A stretch of 64,000 nt of DNA from Gammaproteobacteria bacterium (GTDB lineage Bacteria > Pseudomonadota > Gammaproteobacteria > Pseudomonadales > Azotimanducaceae): contig JAJFJZ010000009.1 in NCBI GenBank assembly GCA_021773565.1, forward strand, positions 248,001-312,000, written 5' to 3'. Numbering within the stretch: position 1 is the stretch's first letter; each line of letters begins with the position of its first letter. Shown in pieces: positions 1 through 8,509 of the stretch. The translations under genes were made by a program, and so were the position numbers. The notes below the pieces were generated by a model. That model worked only from the letters and a program-made list of their open reading frames with translations, was not told the DNA's origin and ran no database searches.

Positions 1-1146
1 ATTGCGTTGCACCTGATTGGAGCCGCCATAGATTGAAGCCGCGCGCGTATTTAGATAATGCGGCATGGCTAACATTGCTCCGTGTTCTGCCAGCGGTTTT
101 ACGTTTGACCCCAGCGTTCTTGCACTTTTCTGATCTGGTAAGGCGGCATAAGCCCAGGCTTCTAAAGTGAGTTCGGTAAGGCGCTGTTGCATTTCGGTAG
201 CCTGGGTTTTCAGCATGGAAGATTCTGGTCCGGGAGAACCGCCATTGCTTAAAGTTGCCATCACACGCAGTTCTGTAGCTTCGATCGCCATGACGCCAAT
301 TTCTGCTTCGTCCACCTTGCTCTGCAATCCGGGGACATCAGTTTTTTTCAAGACCTTACGCAATTCTTCTATTGTGCGTTTTACCCTTGGCGCCGAACTT
401 CCCCCGCGTTCAAACATCAAAAGGTATTTGGCTACCGTCCAGCCTGCGTTCTCCTCACCAACGCGCTGGCTTTTTGGTACCCGCACATCCGTGAAGAAGA
501 CCTGGTTTAGTTCGTGATCGCCTGAAATGGAGACGATGGGTTGCACCTCGATTCCACTCGAGTTCATGTCCAAAAGAAGAAACGTGATTCCGGCCTGGGG
601 CTTTGAGTCGAAATCTGTACGCACCAACAGAAACATCTTGTTTGCGTAATGTGCCATGCTCGTCCAGATTTTCGTGCCGTTAAGCACGTAATCTTCACCG
701 TCACTGTCGGCTCTTAATTTTAGCGATGCCAGATCAGATCCCGCACCGGGCTCAGAGTAACCCTGACACCAGAAGTCCTCTCCCGAGAGAATGCGCGGCA
801 GGTAGTATTTTTTTTGTTCCTCGCTTGCACAACCCATGAGCATGGGACCACACATATTAAGGCTCATAGGTATTAATCCAGGAGCACCAACAACCTGGCA
901 TTCTGTGGAGAAGATGTATTTTTGAACCACAGACCACCCGGTACCACCCCATTCAACGGGCCAGGAAGGTGCAGCCCAGCCCTGCGTATGAAGAATCGAT
1001 TGCCAGCGCATCGCTATATCAGGGTGTGTAAAAACGCTGGTTGCCAGCCGGGCACCGGCTCTGAGTTCATCATCCAGCTTAAGATCCAGAAAATCCCTGA
1101 CCTGATCTCGAAAAACCTTATCTGTCTCGCTGAAGGAAAGATCCAT
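1..1146 (-). CDS. Acyl-CoA dehydrogenase family protein (3' end outside window)
   Basis: Reading the minus strand from the ATG at 1146 gives an uninterrupted frame of 382 codons to the window edge, so only the C-terminal end is missing. It begins MDLSFSETDKVFRDQVRDFL, typical of the N-terminal helical domain. The middle contains the flavin-binding signature region (WCQGYSEPGAGSDLASL, then KIWTSMAHYA). The visible end, TRAASIYGGSNQVQ, matches the segment common near the C terminus of the family. These FAD enzymes oxidise acyl-CoA thioesters to 2-enoyl-CoA and pass electrons to ETF. Substrate cannot be told from sequence; the long 'large-subunit-like' form often acts on bulky or branched substrates, which would fit the terpene/acyl-CoA genes elsewhere in the window. 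It is divergent from the cytochrome c/d1 gene. Confidence 0.93.
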   Translation of the reverse strand, partial: MDLSFSETDKVFRDQVRDFLDLKLDDELRAGARLATSVFTHPDIAMRWQSILHTQGWAAPSWPVEWGGTGWSVVQKYIFSTECQVVGAPGLIPMSLNMCGPMLMGCASEEQKKYYLPRILSGEDFWCQGYSEPGAGSDLASLKLRADSDGEDYVLNGTKIWTSMAHYANKMFLLVRTDFDSKPQAGITFLLLDMNSSGIEVQPIVSISGDHELNQVFFTDVRVPKSQRVGEENAGWTVAKYLLMFERGGSSAPRVKRTIEELRKVLKKTDVPGLQSKVDEAEIGVMAIEATELRVMATLSNGGSPGPESSMLKTQATEMQQRLTELTLEAWAYAALPDQKSARTLGSNVKPLAEHGAMLAMPHYLNTRAASIYGGSNQVQRN

Positions 1147-1357
1147 ACCCAGGCACCTGTTTACTAGCTTCCAGTAGATACTAGCGAATGAATCCCGAGG
1201 AGGGAATGTTATTGCAATTACTTGACTCATTCAGTTTTATGCGGAGTGATGGGTTCGCGCACTGCATGAACGGCACAGAGAAAAAAAAGAATAGGGAAAT
1301 CCCTTAGTTTCAGGGGAGGCGGCAATCCGCATACTGCCATTAGATGATAGCAGGGGT
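1147..1357. promoter_or_regulatory. Divergent intergenic region, acyl-CoA dehydrogenase / cytochrome c-d1
   Basis: About 210 bp separate two divergent genes and must hold both promoters. I see an A-rich run (around 1280-1290) and a weak purine-rich stretch near 1350 before the ATG at 1358, but no operator palindrome I could assign. Confidence 0.35.
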
Positions 1358-3292
1358 ATGCGTATGAAATTTGCAGGATTGTTACTTTCGATGTATGCAC
1401 TCATAGCCACTACGAGTATTTCTGCCGCAGCAGTATCGAACGGCCCTGACAGTTTTCAAAAGCACTGTAGTAATTGTCACGGCGTAGATGCTAAAGGCGG
1501 CCCGCCGTTTTTTCCTTCCCTGGTTGAAAGGGTGAAAACTCAGGAGTTGGATGAGATCATTAATATGATCCTGACGGGCAGGTTTTCTGTAGAGGCGGAT
1601 TTGGCACACACAGTGCCAATAATGCCAGGCTGGGACCACCTGGCCAATGAAGATCTGGCAGATATTGTTAACTTCCTCTACTCAAATGCAGGTATAAAAT
1701 CTCCCTTGATAACCACCGAAGACGTTGCTTTTGAGAGAGGTCGGCTGCAAAACACACAGGACGCAACTGCCTTATCCGAGGAAGGATTCAATCGGGCAAA
1801 ACAGCAGTATTTCTACAAATGTGCTGGTTGTCATGGTGTTCATCGAGAGGGTGCGGCAGCCAGCGCATTAACTGACTGGCTGATGCGCTCGAGTGGCAGT
1901 CATAGCCTTAAAGAAATTCTGCACTATGGATCGCCCTGGGGAATGCCGAATTGGGGCGTAAGCGAGAGAATGACGGCAGAGGACATGGGCTTAATGGCGC
2001 GGTTTTTACAATTACCAGCGCCGCCCGCACCGCGTTTTGGTATCGAAGCCATAACTGCATCCTGGCAGGAACTTGTACCAGTAAAAAAACGTCCTTCACG
2101 TCGAAAATTCAAGGTGCATCCTGCAGACATGTTCGTGTCATTGTTACACGATGTTGGCCAGGTGGTTTTGATCGATGCAAAGAGCAAGGCCATTGTAGAG
2201 GTCATTAGTACTGGGCTTGCACCGCATAGTATCGACATTTCAAAGAATGGGCGGTATCTCTATGTCATTTCCAGAAGTGGTGATGTTGGACTGATTGATC
2301 TGTACATGGAAAGACCCCAGGTTGTGGCCAGGGTAAAAACAGGCTTCGAAGCGCGAAGTTTTGCCATATCCCGTGCGAAAAGAAATAACTACCTTGTGGC
2401 AGGTGCCTATTGGCCTCCACAAATCACTATCCTGCATCCTGAAACGCTGCGTCCTTTTCGCACGCAGCTATTGGACCAGAGCTTGAACCTCAGTCGACGA
2501 TCTGAAGCGCGCGTTTCCCAGGTGGTTAGTTTTGGAATTAGAACAGCCAGTTTTATTGTTGCCACTAGTGAAAGTGGTGAGTTGTTTGTTGTTTCCCCGG
2601 AGAAAGCAAATGAACTTGGCGCAGGCCACAAGGGCGCGGCATTCTTGCGCGCGGGTTCATTTGATAGATCCGGGCGATACTTTCTCATCCCTGCGGATGA
2701 TGAACAGGTGGTGGTGTTCGATACTAAAAATGCACAGGTTATCACCACAATTGATGTGGAAGGTCTGGTAGGTGGTAACAGCGGAACGAACTATGTTGAT
2801 CCGCTTTACGGGCCGGTCTGGGCGACGAGTGCGATGGGTAGTTCTGTTGTTGTGGTTATTGGAACTGATCCAGATAAGCATCCTGAAAATGCCTGGCGAG
2901 TGGTACGCTCTTTTAGATTGCCCACTGCCGGATCACTTTCTATTGAAACCCACGAAAAATCAGGAAACCTATGGGTAGATACTCCTTTAAATGTATCCAC
3001 CGAACTCAGCAATTCCGTGTATGCCTTTGATCGAAATGCATCCGATCCAACAATTCACACGCTCCCCATAGCAGAGTGGGCAGGTTTCAAAGGGCAGAAA
3101 GTACGTGTATTGCATCCTCAGTACAGTAAAGGTGGCGACGAAATATGGTTTACAGTTTTTGATAGACAGGATAGAGCGTCTGCCATAGTGATAGTTAACG
3201 ACACCACAAGAAAACTAAAATACGTGTTAAGGGACAATCGACTTATCACACCCACGCGCACTTATTCGATAGCATCTATGTTGGAGCAATGA
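1358..3292 (+). CDS. Secreted dihaem cytochrome c fused to a cytochrome d1-type beta-propeller (NirS/NirN/NirF-like)
   Basis: The 644-residue protein starts with a Sec signal peptide (about 1-24). Two c-type haem sites follow, C37-SN-C40-H41 and C155-AG-C158-H159, then a d1-type eight-bladed propeller from about residue 245 to the end. Segments such as EARSFAISR, AGAYWPPQ, YGPVWATS, LPIAEWA and RLITPT line up from memory with NirS. His290 (TGLAPHSID) sits where NirS has its proximal d1-haem ligand. The two distal-pocket histidines of NirS, in SHEHPEF and TPHPGRG, appear replaced (SFGIRTASF and LVGGNSG here). Dissimilatory nitrite reduction is therefore doubtful; a d1-binding electron-transfer or biosynthetic role like NirN/NirF, or another small-molecule reaction, is possible. 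No other nir gene is nearby. The stop codon abuts a REP repeat. Confidence 0.88.
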   Translation: MRMKFAGLLLSMYALIATTSISAAAVSNGPDSFQKHCSNCHGVDAKGGPPFFPSLVERVKTQELDEIINMILTGRFSVEADLAHTVPIMPGWDHLANEDLADIVNFLYSNAGIKSPLITTEDVAFERGRLQNTQDATALSEEGFNRAKQQYFYKCAGCHGVHREGAAASALTDWLMRSSGSHSLKEILHYGSPWGMPNWGVSERMTAEDMGLMARFLQLPAPPAPRFGIEAITASWQELVPVKKRPSRRKFKVHPADMFVSLLHDVGQVVLIDAKSKAIVEVISTGLAPHSIDISKNGRYLYVISRSGDVGLIDLYMERPQVVARVKTGFEARSFAISRAKRNNYLVAGAYWPPQITILHPETLRPFRTQLLDQSLNLSRRSEARVSQVVSFGIRTASFIVATSESGELFVVSPEKANELGAGHKGAAFLRAGSFDRSGRYFLIPADDEQVVVFDTKNAQVITTIDVEGLVGGNSGTNYVDPLYGPVWATSAMGSSVVVVIGTDPDKHPENAWRVVRSFRLPTAGSLSIETHEKSGNLWVDTPLNVSTELSNSVYAFDRNASDPTIHTLPIAEWAGFKGQKVRVLHPQYSKGGDEIWFTVFDRQDRASAIVIVNDTTRKLKYVLRDNRLITPTRTYSIASMLEQ

Positions 3293-3345
3293 AAAAGGGG
3301 TCAGGTTCAATTTAGGTCAATGAAAAGGGGTCAGGTTCAATTTAA
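3292..3345 (+). repeat. Two directly repeated REP units
   Basis: Two copies of the core AAAAGGGGTCAGGTTCAATTTA lie at about 3292-3313 and 3323-3345. The first begins at the last base of the cytochrome gene's stop codon. The same core recurs at 3395, 4449, 5248, 5273, 12882, 51525 and 51570, and brackets the RAYT transposase gene at 4464-5159. Confidence 0.85.
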
Positions 3346-3394
3346 ATTTGAAAAGAGGCAAGTCTGAACGGGGGTCCAAAAACCGGATCCAAAG

Positions 3395-3416
3395 TAAAAA
3401 TGAACCTGACCCCATT
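3395..3416 (-). repeat. REP unit, inverted
   Basis: AAAATGAACCTGACCCCATT is the reverse complement of the REP core. It directly follows, on the minus strand, the stop codon (3416-3418) of the YdjM-like gene. With the two direct copies at 3292-3345 it forms an inverted BIME-like arrangement between two convergent genes. Confidence 0.85.
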
Positions 3417-4411
3417 TACCTGTCAGTCAGCATGCGCCACCATTTGGCTGTTTGTTCTGCCTCCGCACGACGAAGGCTCAGCCAGGCTACGTGCGCATCC
3501 GAAGGTTTTTCAGGGTCCAGTTCGATTCCCCACAACGCATTGATTTCATTGGGAACTACTGAATAGCGAACATCAATAATCCGGTTGGGTTTATTGGGGT
3601 CTAAAGCAAGATAGTCATTTGAGAACCAGCGAAATCGTTTTATGTCTTTTGCCTGTTGGCTGGATTCGTCCAGCCACGGAAAATGGGTAACCACACTGAG
3701 TTTTTCAGCGCGATCGCCAGCATATGTTTTGTGTGATGTATCGACACGAACGGCATCGACATAAAAGTGATTTTCGGTTTCGTAAACCACTTTCCATAGA
3801 ATAAGGTTTGCGAAACCGGGTTTGGCTTCGAGGCGGATTGGTGTGTGTCCGCGGCTTTCTGCCAGCTGATTGCCCAGAGCTACTGCCCGATCTCGTTGAA
3901 TGACACCAAACAGAAGGTACGTAATTGCCCAAACGAATGCCAACCTGGCCAGCCACGGTTGGTTTCTTCTTACACCTAATATAATCAGGACCAGAATGGG
4001 AAGGGTGAATAAGGGGTCAATTATTGAAACGTTGTTCCACGCAAACCTTTCGGATGAAAACGGCCATAGAAGTTGGGTTCCGTAAGTTGTGCACGTATCA
4101 AGCAAACCGTGCGTTGCGTAACCCAATAGACAAAAAAGATATCCTTTTTTAAAGGAAACATCCTTGCCCAGCCAGCGATAGAGGACCGCCGTTACCAGCA
4201 AAGCACCAATCGGGATGAAAATCAGGGAGTGCGTGAATTGCCTGTGAAACTCGAGAAACAGTAGTGGATCGTTAGACGAAGAAATGAGGATATCCAGATC
4301 CGGAGCTAAGCCACCGAAACAACCAAACAGTGTTGCTGCCCTCACTCCCTCTTTGTTGCTGGCAGATTGTGCGAACGCCGCGCCGAGCGAACCCTGGCTG
4401 ATAGGATCCAT
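3416..4411 (-). CDS. Membrane-bound metal-dependent hydrolase, YdjM/DUF457 family
   Basis: The 331-residue protein begins MDPISQGSLGAAFAQS, characteristic of the YdjM-type inner-membrane hydrolases. It carries APDLDIL (about residue 36), HRQFTHSL (about 55) and HGLLDTCTTYGTQLLWP (about 100), which supply the conserved His/Asp residues. Hydrophobic segments lie around 60-80, 90-105, 130-150 and 155-175. The C-terminal half (about 180-331) is soluble. The family's physiological substrate is not established; the E. coli member is in the SOS regulon. The gene converges on the cytochrome gene and ends directly at a REP unit. Confidence 0.85.
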   Translation of the reverse strand: MDPISQGSLGAAFAQSASNKEGVRAATLFGCFGGLAPDLDILISSSNDPLLFLEFHRQFTHSLIFIPIGALLVTAVLYRWLGKDVSFKKGYLFCLLGYATHGLLDTCTTYGTQLLWPFSSERFAWNNVSIIDPLFTLPILVLIILGVRRNQPWLARLAFVWAITYLLFGVIQRDRAVALGNQLAESRGHTPIRLEAKPGFANLILWKVVYETENHFYVDAVRVDTSHKTYAGDRAEKLSVVTHFPWLDESSQQAKDIKRFRWFSNDYLALDPNKPNRIIDVRYSVVPNEINALWGIELDPEKPSDAHVAWLSLRRAEAEQTAKWWRMLTDR

Positions 4412-4448
4412 GTAATTCTCATTATTGGTTGTGGTGGGGATTATATGT

Positions 4449-4471
4449 GAAAAGGGGTCAGGTTCAATTTT
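4449..4471 (+). repeat. REP unit overlapping the transposase 3' end
   Basis: GAAAAGGGGTCAGGTTCAAT matches the REP core. The minus-strand TGA of the transposase gene (4466-4464) lies inside this unit, so the repeat supplies the stop codon. Confidence 0.85.
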
Positions 4472-5159
4472 CCCCCTCGTTTTTTGGTCGACCCCTTGGT
4501 TTTAATCCAACCGACTGACCCACGAGTTCCTCGATTCGTTTCTGAAACCTTTTAGTCCCAAGCACCTTCCCTTGATTGATATGAGCACGAATGTTCAAGA
4601 CTTCGCTTTCACTTAGTGAATTGCAGAGTAAAGCCTGATAGCTACTTAGTCTTGAACCAGGATCTTTGCCAAGCTCTAGAAAGACCGCGTGTGGGCTGAC
4701 TATCGGATCAGGTTTCCCAAATGCATTGGCCCTTGCGCTAGACCACGGATAGTCTTCGGCGCGAGGCACCATATGTGCTCTCACGGGGTTTAATTCAATG
4801 TACCGGTAGCAGGTCAACAGATAGCTTTCCGAATCAACGAGGCTGGATTTGAATCGCCCTTCCCAGAGCGTACCGGTTCGACTATATCGATTGTTGAAGT
4901 ATTGAACGTATCGTCGACCCAATGCCTGCATCATTGTGGAACTACATCCAGGTTGCCCACCTGTCACTAGCAGGTGGACGTGGTTGGTCATAAGGACGTA
5001 CGCGTGTATTTGGCAGTTATGTTTAATGGCGACTTTTTGCAAAGCAGAGAGATAAAATCGCCTGTCCTCATCTGCGGCAAAGCAAGCAGAGCGGTCAACA
5101 CCACGCTGGATGAGGTGTTGCGCTACACCCGCTACATCAATTCGGGGTTGTCGAGCCAT
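4464..5159 (-). CDS. REP-associated tyrosine transposase (RAYT, Y1_Tnp / IS200-like)
   Basis: The 231-residue protein starts MARQPRIDVAGVAQHLIQRG, the usual RAYT opening. It has the HUH metal-binding motif H60-V-H62 in MTNHVHLLVT and the downstream RRYVQYFNNRYSRTGTLWEGRFKS-type segment (about 82-105), which holds the candidate catalytic tyrosine. YIELNPVRA and YPWSSA, also typical, follow at about 125-145. Family members cut and rejoin single-stranded DNA at REP hairpins. All catalytic features look intact and there is no frameshift. The short C-terminal tail ends in GEN, read through into the REP unit. Confidence 0.93.
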   Translation of the reverse strand: MARQPRIDVAGVAQHLIQRGVDRSACFAADEDRRFYLSALQKVAIKHNCQIHAYVLMTNHVHLLVTGGQPGCSSTMMQALGRRYVQYFNNRYSRTGTLWEGRFKSSLVDSESYLLTCYRYIELNPVRAHMVPRAEDYPWSSARANAFGKPDPIVSPHAVFLELGKDPGSRLSSYQALLCNSLSESEVLNIRAHINQGKVLGTKRFQKRIEELVGQSVGLKPRGRPKNEGEN

Positions 5160-5247
5160 AGTGAACGCTCCAGAAATGACCTAATTCCATGAGCATATGC
5201 CAGCAGGCAACTTCCGGGTGTCGGTTGCTACGCTTGATTTGTGTGGG

Positions 5248-5294
5248 AAATGAACCTGACCCCTTTACCATGAAAATGAACCTGACCCCTTTTT
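5248..5294 (-). repeat. Two REP units, inverted relative to the left unit
   Basis: Two reverse-complement cores (AATGAACCTGACCCCTTT) lie at about 5248-5266 and 5273-5294, in the region between the RAYT start and the amidohydrolase start. Together with the unit at 4449 they bracket the transposase gene in inverted orientation. Confidence 0.85.
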
Positions 5295-5332
5295 CTGTTA
5301 AGTTTCAGCCTGTCTTTGAAGAGGTGATAACA

Positions 5333-7225
5333 ATGTATTCCACTATTCGAGTCTTTTCAGTTCTGTTTCTATTGAGCGCTCCCATGGTTTACGGGAAAGC
5401 ACACGGGGATATGGAATTCAGTGATGAAATCAAAACCCGTCAGCAACTCGTACAGGTGGCCCTGGCGCGTGAACCCGCTGATCTGATTATTCGGGGTGCC
5501 ACGGTACTGAATATGTTTACCTCAAAATGGCAAAAAAATCAGGACATCGTTATTAAGGGGAAGCGTATTGCATGGACCGGGGATGCCGGGGCCTGGTCAG
5601 GCAAGTCGAAACAAATACATGATGCTTCCGGTCTCTGGGCAGTGCCTGGATTTGGTGAGCCGCATAAACACATCGAAAGCACCTATCTTTCACCGGAGTA
5701 CGAAGCGGAGTTGGTAATCCCTATGGGGAATACGTGGACGGCCGAAGGCTCACACGAAATCTCCAACGTGGTGGGCAACTACAATGCTGAATACTGGCTT
5801 AAGGCGGAGCGTGCCGGTAGCCCACTTAAGATATTTGTCTCTGTCGGATCAGCAACACCACCCACGGTGTACGAATCCGGCGGTGGGTACTACGGCTATA
5901 AAGAAATGGCTGATTTCCTTAAGTATGACTTGCGGGTAATCGCACTCGGTGAAGTCATGGACTGGCCGGCCTTGATAAATCCCGGTGCACCTGGCCATCA
6001 GCGAATCTGGGAGATGATTCAGGCGACTTACGATAACCGGGGTGTGGTTGAAGGCCATGGCAAAGGATTATCGGATTTGAATGACATTAATGCCTTTGCT
6101 GCGGCCGGACTGTCCTCTGATCATGATGCCGACTCAAAAGAGGCGGGCTTCAACAAACTGCAACGCGGCACCTATCTTGAATTACGCGCAGACGAAGCGC
6201 GTTATGTCTTACCCTATTTGGTGGAACAGGGGATCGAAAGCTGGAGTAATGTTTCAATCACAACCGATGATCGGGACGTGCATACGACCTTGCAGCTTGG
6301 ATCCATGGATTACAACATTCGAAATGCGATTGAGTCCGGTGTGCCGATGAAGGATGCTTATGCTATGGGTAGCTTTAATACGGCAAAACATTTTCATATA
6401 GAACACCTGATGGGATCCATTGCACCGGGTCGGTATGCGGACGTGGTGCTACTTTCAGATCCGAAAACCGTCGCCATTGAACGAGTATTTGCCAACGGTC
6501 AACTCGCAGGGGAGAAAGGTAAGTATCTGTTGCCTATTCCCAAAATCGAATACCCCGAATGGGTTTCCAATACCATGAATATTGGTCGCCAGGTGACTGC
6601 AGAAGATTTTGAAATAAAGGCGGCAGCGGGCAGAAAGACGATGAATGTTGCCTTGATGGAGGTATTTTATTTTGCACCGGATTTCATTCGTGGCGAGTTG
6701 CCAGTTACTGATGGTGTAGTTAAGGCTGATCCGGCTAAAAACATTAATAAAGTTGCACTGGTAGACCGACATACCGGTAGCGGCAAAGTTGCGAAAATGT
6801 TCTGGCGTGACGTGGGCATAGTGACTCCGCGTTCAGCATTGGCGAGCTCCCATGCGCATGATTTACATAATGTCTGGGCTCTGGGCAATGATGATGAGGC
6901 AATGGCGCTTGCGGTTAACACGGTCGCTGAGTCAGGTGGTGGCTGGGCGCTGGTTAATAATGGCAAGGTTGTTGCAAAGGTACGATTGGAACTGGCGGGG
7001 CTGGTAACGCAGAGGCCCGCAGCAGAGGTTGCGGAAGAAGTCGAGGCGCTTAATATTCAGGCAGACAAGATGAAATGGATTGGAAACCCGGGCATACCGG
7101 AACTTATGCGATTTGCCTTTCTCACGGCATCCCCCTGGAAATGGCAATTGGTCGCACCGTATGAAGGTAACCCGGGCGGTTTTGTTAACGTGACAAACGG
7201 CGAGATTCACCCCGTCGTCTGGTAG
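5333..7225 (+). CDS. Exported adenine-deaminase-like amidohydrolase
   Basis: I chose the ATG at 5333 because GAGGTG lies 6 bp upstream and a signal-peptide-like N terminus follows (MYSTIRVFSVLFLLSAPMVYG); the frame is open further upstream but only through REP DNA. The 630-residue product follows adenine deaminase order: an N-terminal beta-sandwich, H111-x-H113 in FGEPHKHIEST, EGHGKGLS and SSDHDADSKEA in the barrel, SITTDDRDVHT with the acidic residues, SFNTAKHFHIEHLMGSIAPGRYADVV, and a C-terminal Ade domain. Ade converts adenine to hypoxanthine in the cytoplasm, so an exported version with the unusual GEPH sequence at the first metal motif may have a different substrate. It is followed 32 bp later by a HupE/UreJ-like gene. 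Confidence 0.85.
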   Translation: MYSTIRVFSVLFLLSAPMVYGKAHGDMEFSDEIKTRQQLVQVALAREPADLIIRGATVLNMFTSKWQKNQDIVIKGKRIAWTGDAGAWSGKSKQIHDASGLWAVPGFGEPHKHIESTYLSPEYEAELVIPMGNTWTAEGSHEISNVVGNYNAEYWLKAERAGSPLKIFVSVGSATPPTVYESGGGYYGYKEMADFLKYDLRVIALGEVMDWPALINPGAPGHQRIWEMIQATYDNRGVVEGHGKGLSDLNDINAFAAAGLSSDHDADSKEAGFNKLQRGTYLELRADEARYVLPYLVEQGIESWSNVSITTDDRDVHTTLQLGSMDYNIRNAIESGVPMKDAYAMGSFNTAKHFHIEHLMGSIAPGRYADVVLLSDPKTVAIERVFANGQLAGEKGKYLLPIPKIEYPEWVSNTMNIGRQVTAEDFEIKAAAGRKTMNVALMEVFYFAPDFIRGELPVTDGVVKADPAKNINKVALVDRHTGSGKVAKMFWRDVGIVTPRSALASSHAHDLHNVWALGNDDEAMALAVNTVAESGGGWALVNNGKVVAKVRLELAGLVTQRPAAEVAEEVEALNIQADKMKWIGNPGIPELMRFAFLTASPWKWQLVAPYEGNPGGFVNVTNGEIHPVVW

Positions 7226-7257
7226 CGTCCATCAATTGAACGCGCTCTAACGTATAT

Positions 7258-8400
7258 ATGAAGGTTTACGCGGTCCTCCTGTTGTGGTTTGCGAGCGTGG
7301 GTTGTCATGCCCACCTGCTAAACATGTCCCGGGTTACAGCCAACCTGCAAGCTGACAAAACCCTTACGGTGGATATGGAGCTTGATCTGGGTAACGCGCT
7401 GGGCGGTTCCGAGCGTTACTTCGAAATCAGCCAGCTTCAAGAACCAGCTAAAGCTGCGGAGATGGTGGAGCTGCTCAGCGCGCTTACCCAGGCAACAAGA
7501 ATTACACTTGCGGGTGAGCCTGTTCCTTTGGTGGTAGTTAGTGTTGTTATGCCCAAAGCGGACAGAGAGTCGTTTGAATACACCTGGCCCCGGACAAAAA
7601 TCCGCTTAACCGGAGATGTCAAACAAGTTATTGAAGGGGCGCCAGGGAGCCTGGTTGCGCAGGGTCAGTTCCTGCCAGGATTTCGCTTTGAAGAACCCAT
7701 CGCGTTTACCTTTTATGACGTCAAAAATGATATCAGCATGACGCGCTGGCTTGCGATCCATCAAAAGAGCCCAAACTTTGATGCCAGGCCCTGGTGGTCA
7801 CAGGAGCCTTCGGCAGAAAGCGGCACTGTCGTGGCGTCTGAGCCAGCCTGGAATGAGGTTTGGAATTATCTTAAGTTTGGTTTTCTGCATATCCTGCCTT
7901 TTGGCGCAGACCACCTGTTGTTTGTTCTGGGACTTTATCTGGGCGCTGCAAGCCTAAGAGCCTTATTAATCCTGATTAGCACGTTCACGGTCGCGCATTC
8001 CTTAACGTTAATCATTTCCACTTTAGGTATTTTTCGGCTACCCCCAATGGTAGTGGAACCCATCATAACTGCATCCATCGTTTGGATAGCGGTAGAGAAT
8101 CTGTTCGCTAGAAAAAACATGTCAGTGAATATCGCCCTGGTTTTTGTATTCGGATTGATTCATGGCATGGGCTTTGCGGGTGCATTGTCGGAATTGGGAT
8201 TACCGCAAGAGTCGTTTCTAAGCGCTCTCTTGAGTTTTAATGTTGGCGTGGAAGCCGGACAGATAACCTTTGTCGCCGGATTGCTCGCTTTGATCGGCTG
8301 GGCGCGAAATAAAGCCTGGTACTCGCGTGCGATTGTTATGCCCGGTTCGATACTGATTGGCGTGCTCGCAACTGTATGGACGATTCAGCGACTGGTTTAG
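7258..8400 (+). CDS. HupE/UreJ-2-like membrane protein with long exported N-terminal domain
   Basis: The 380-residue protein has a signal peptide (about 1-18) and an extracytoplasmic domain of about 185 residues rich in beta-type sequence. It ends in a six-helix-like membrane region (about 200-380) with GFLHILPFGADHLLFVLGLY, FTVAHSLTLI, and FGLIHGMGFAGAL, the His/Asp-rich motifs of HupE/UreJ proteins. Those proteins are linked to nickel or cobalt supply; this long form is widespread but its cargo is unproven. It lies 32 bp downstream of the exported amidohydrolase, in the same direction, so the two are probably cotranscribed. Metal supply to the amidohydrolase is only an inference. Confidence 0.85.
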   Translation: MKVYAVLLLWFASVGCHAHLLNMSRVTANLQADKTLTVDMELDLGNALGGSERYFEISQLQEPAKAAEMVELLSALTQATRITLAGEPVPLVVVSVVMPKADRESFEYTWPRTKIRLTGDVKQVIEGAPGSLVAQGQFLPGFRFEEPIAFTFYDVKNDISMTRWLAIHQKSPNFDARPWWSQEPSAESGTVVASEPAWNEVWNYLKFGFLHILPFGADHLLFVLGLYLGAASLRALLILISTFTVAHSLTLIISTLGIFRLPPMVVEPIITASIVWIAVENLFARKNMSVNIALVFVFGLIHGMGFAGALSELGLPQESFLSALLSFNVGVEAGQITFVAGLLALIGWARNKAWYSRAIVMPGSILIGVLATVWTIQRLV

Positions 8401-8509
8401 ATGTTACCGGCAGCACAGTGCGACATTGACATGCTGCCGCGCACCGGGAAATAGTTTACCTGTCTCCATACCAACTAGACCTTTGATCTGCCTGTGATAA
8501 TCTTTCCGA

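Larger units (their letters stand above)
4449..5294. mobile_element. RAYT gene with flanking inverted REP units
   Basis: A REP-associated tyrosine transposase gene is bracketed by one REP unit on the left (4449-4471) and two oppositely oriented units on the right (5248-5294). Further copies lie at 3292-3416. This is the usual setting of a RAYT, a domesticated IS200/IS605-like enzyme linked to spread of REP sequences. It lacks the target duplications of a classical IS, so it is best read as a resident RAYT locus and not a recent insertion. Confidence 0.75.

Noticed and set aside
922-1167. Plus-strand open frame at the left end
   Set aside because: It lies antisense to the acyl-CoA dehydrogenase gene and has no domain or ribosome-binding site.
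4974-5192. Plus-strand frame over the transposase gene
   Set aside because: Antisense shadow of the RAYT gene; the RAYT frame has all family motifs.
5189-5332. N-terminal extension of the exported amidohydrolase
   Set aside because: It runs through two REP units, and a good ribosome-binding site with a signal peptide is at 5333.
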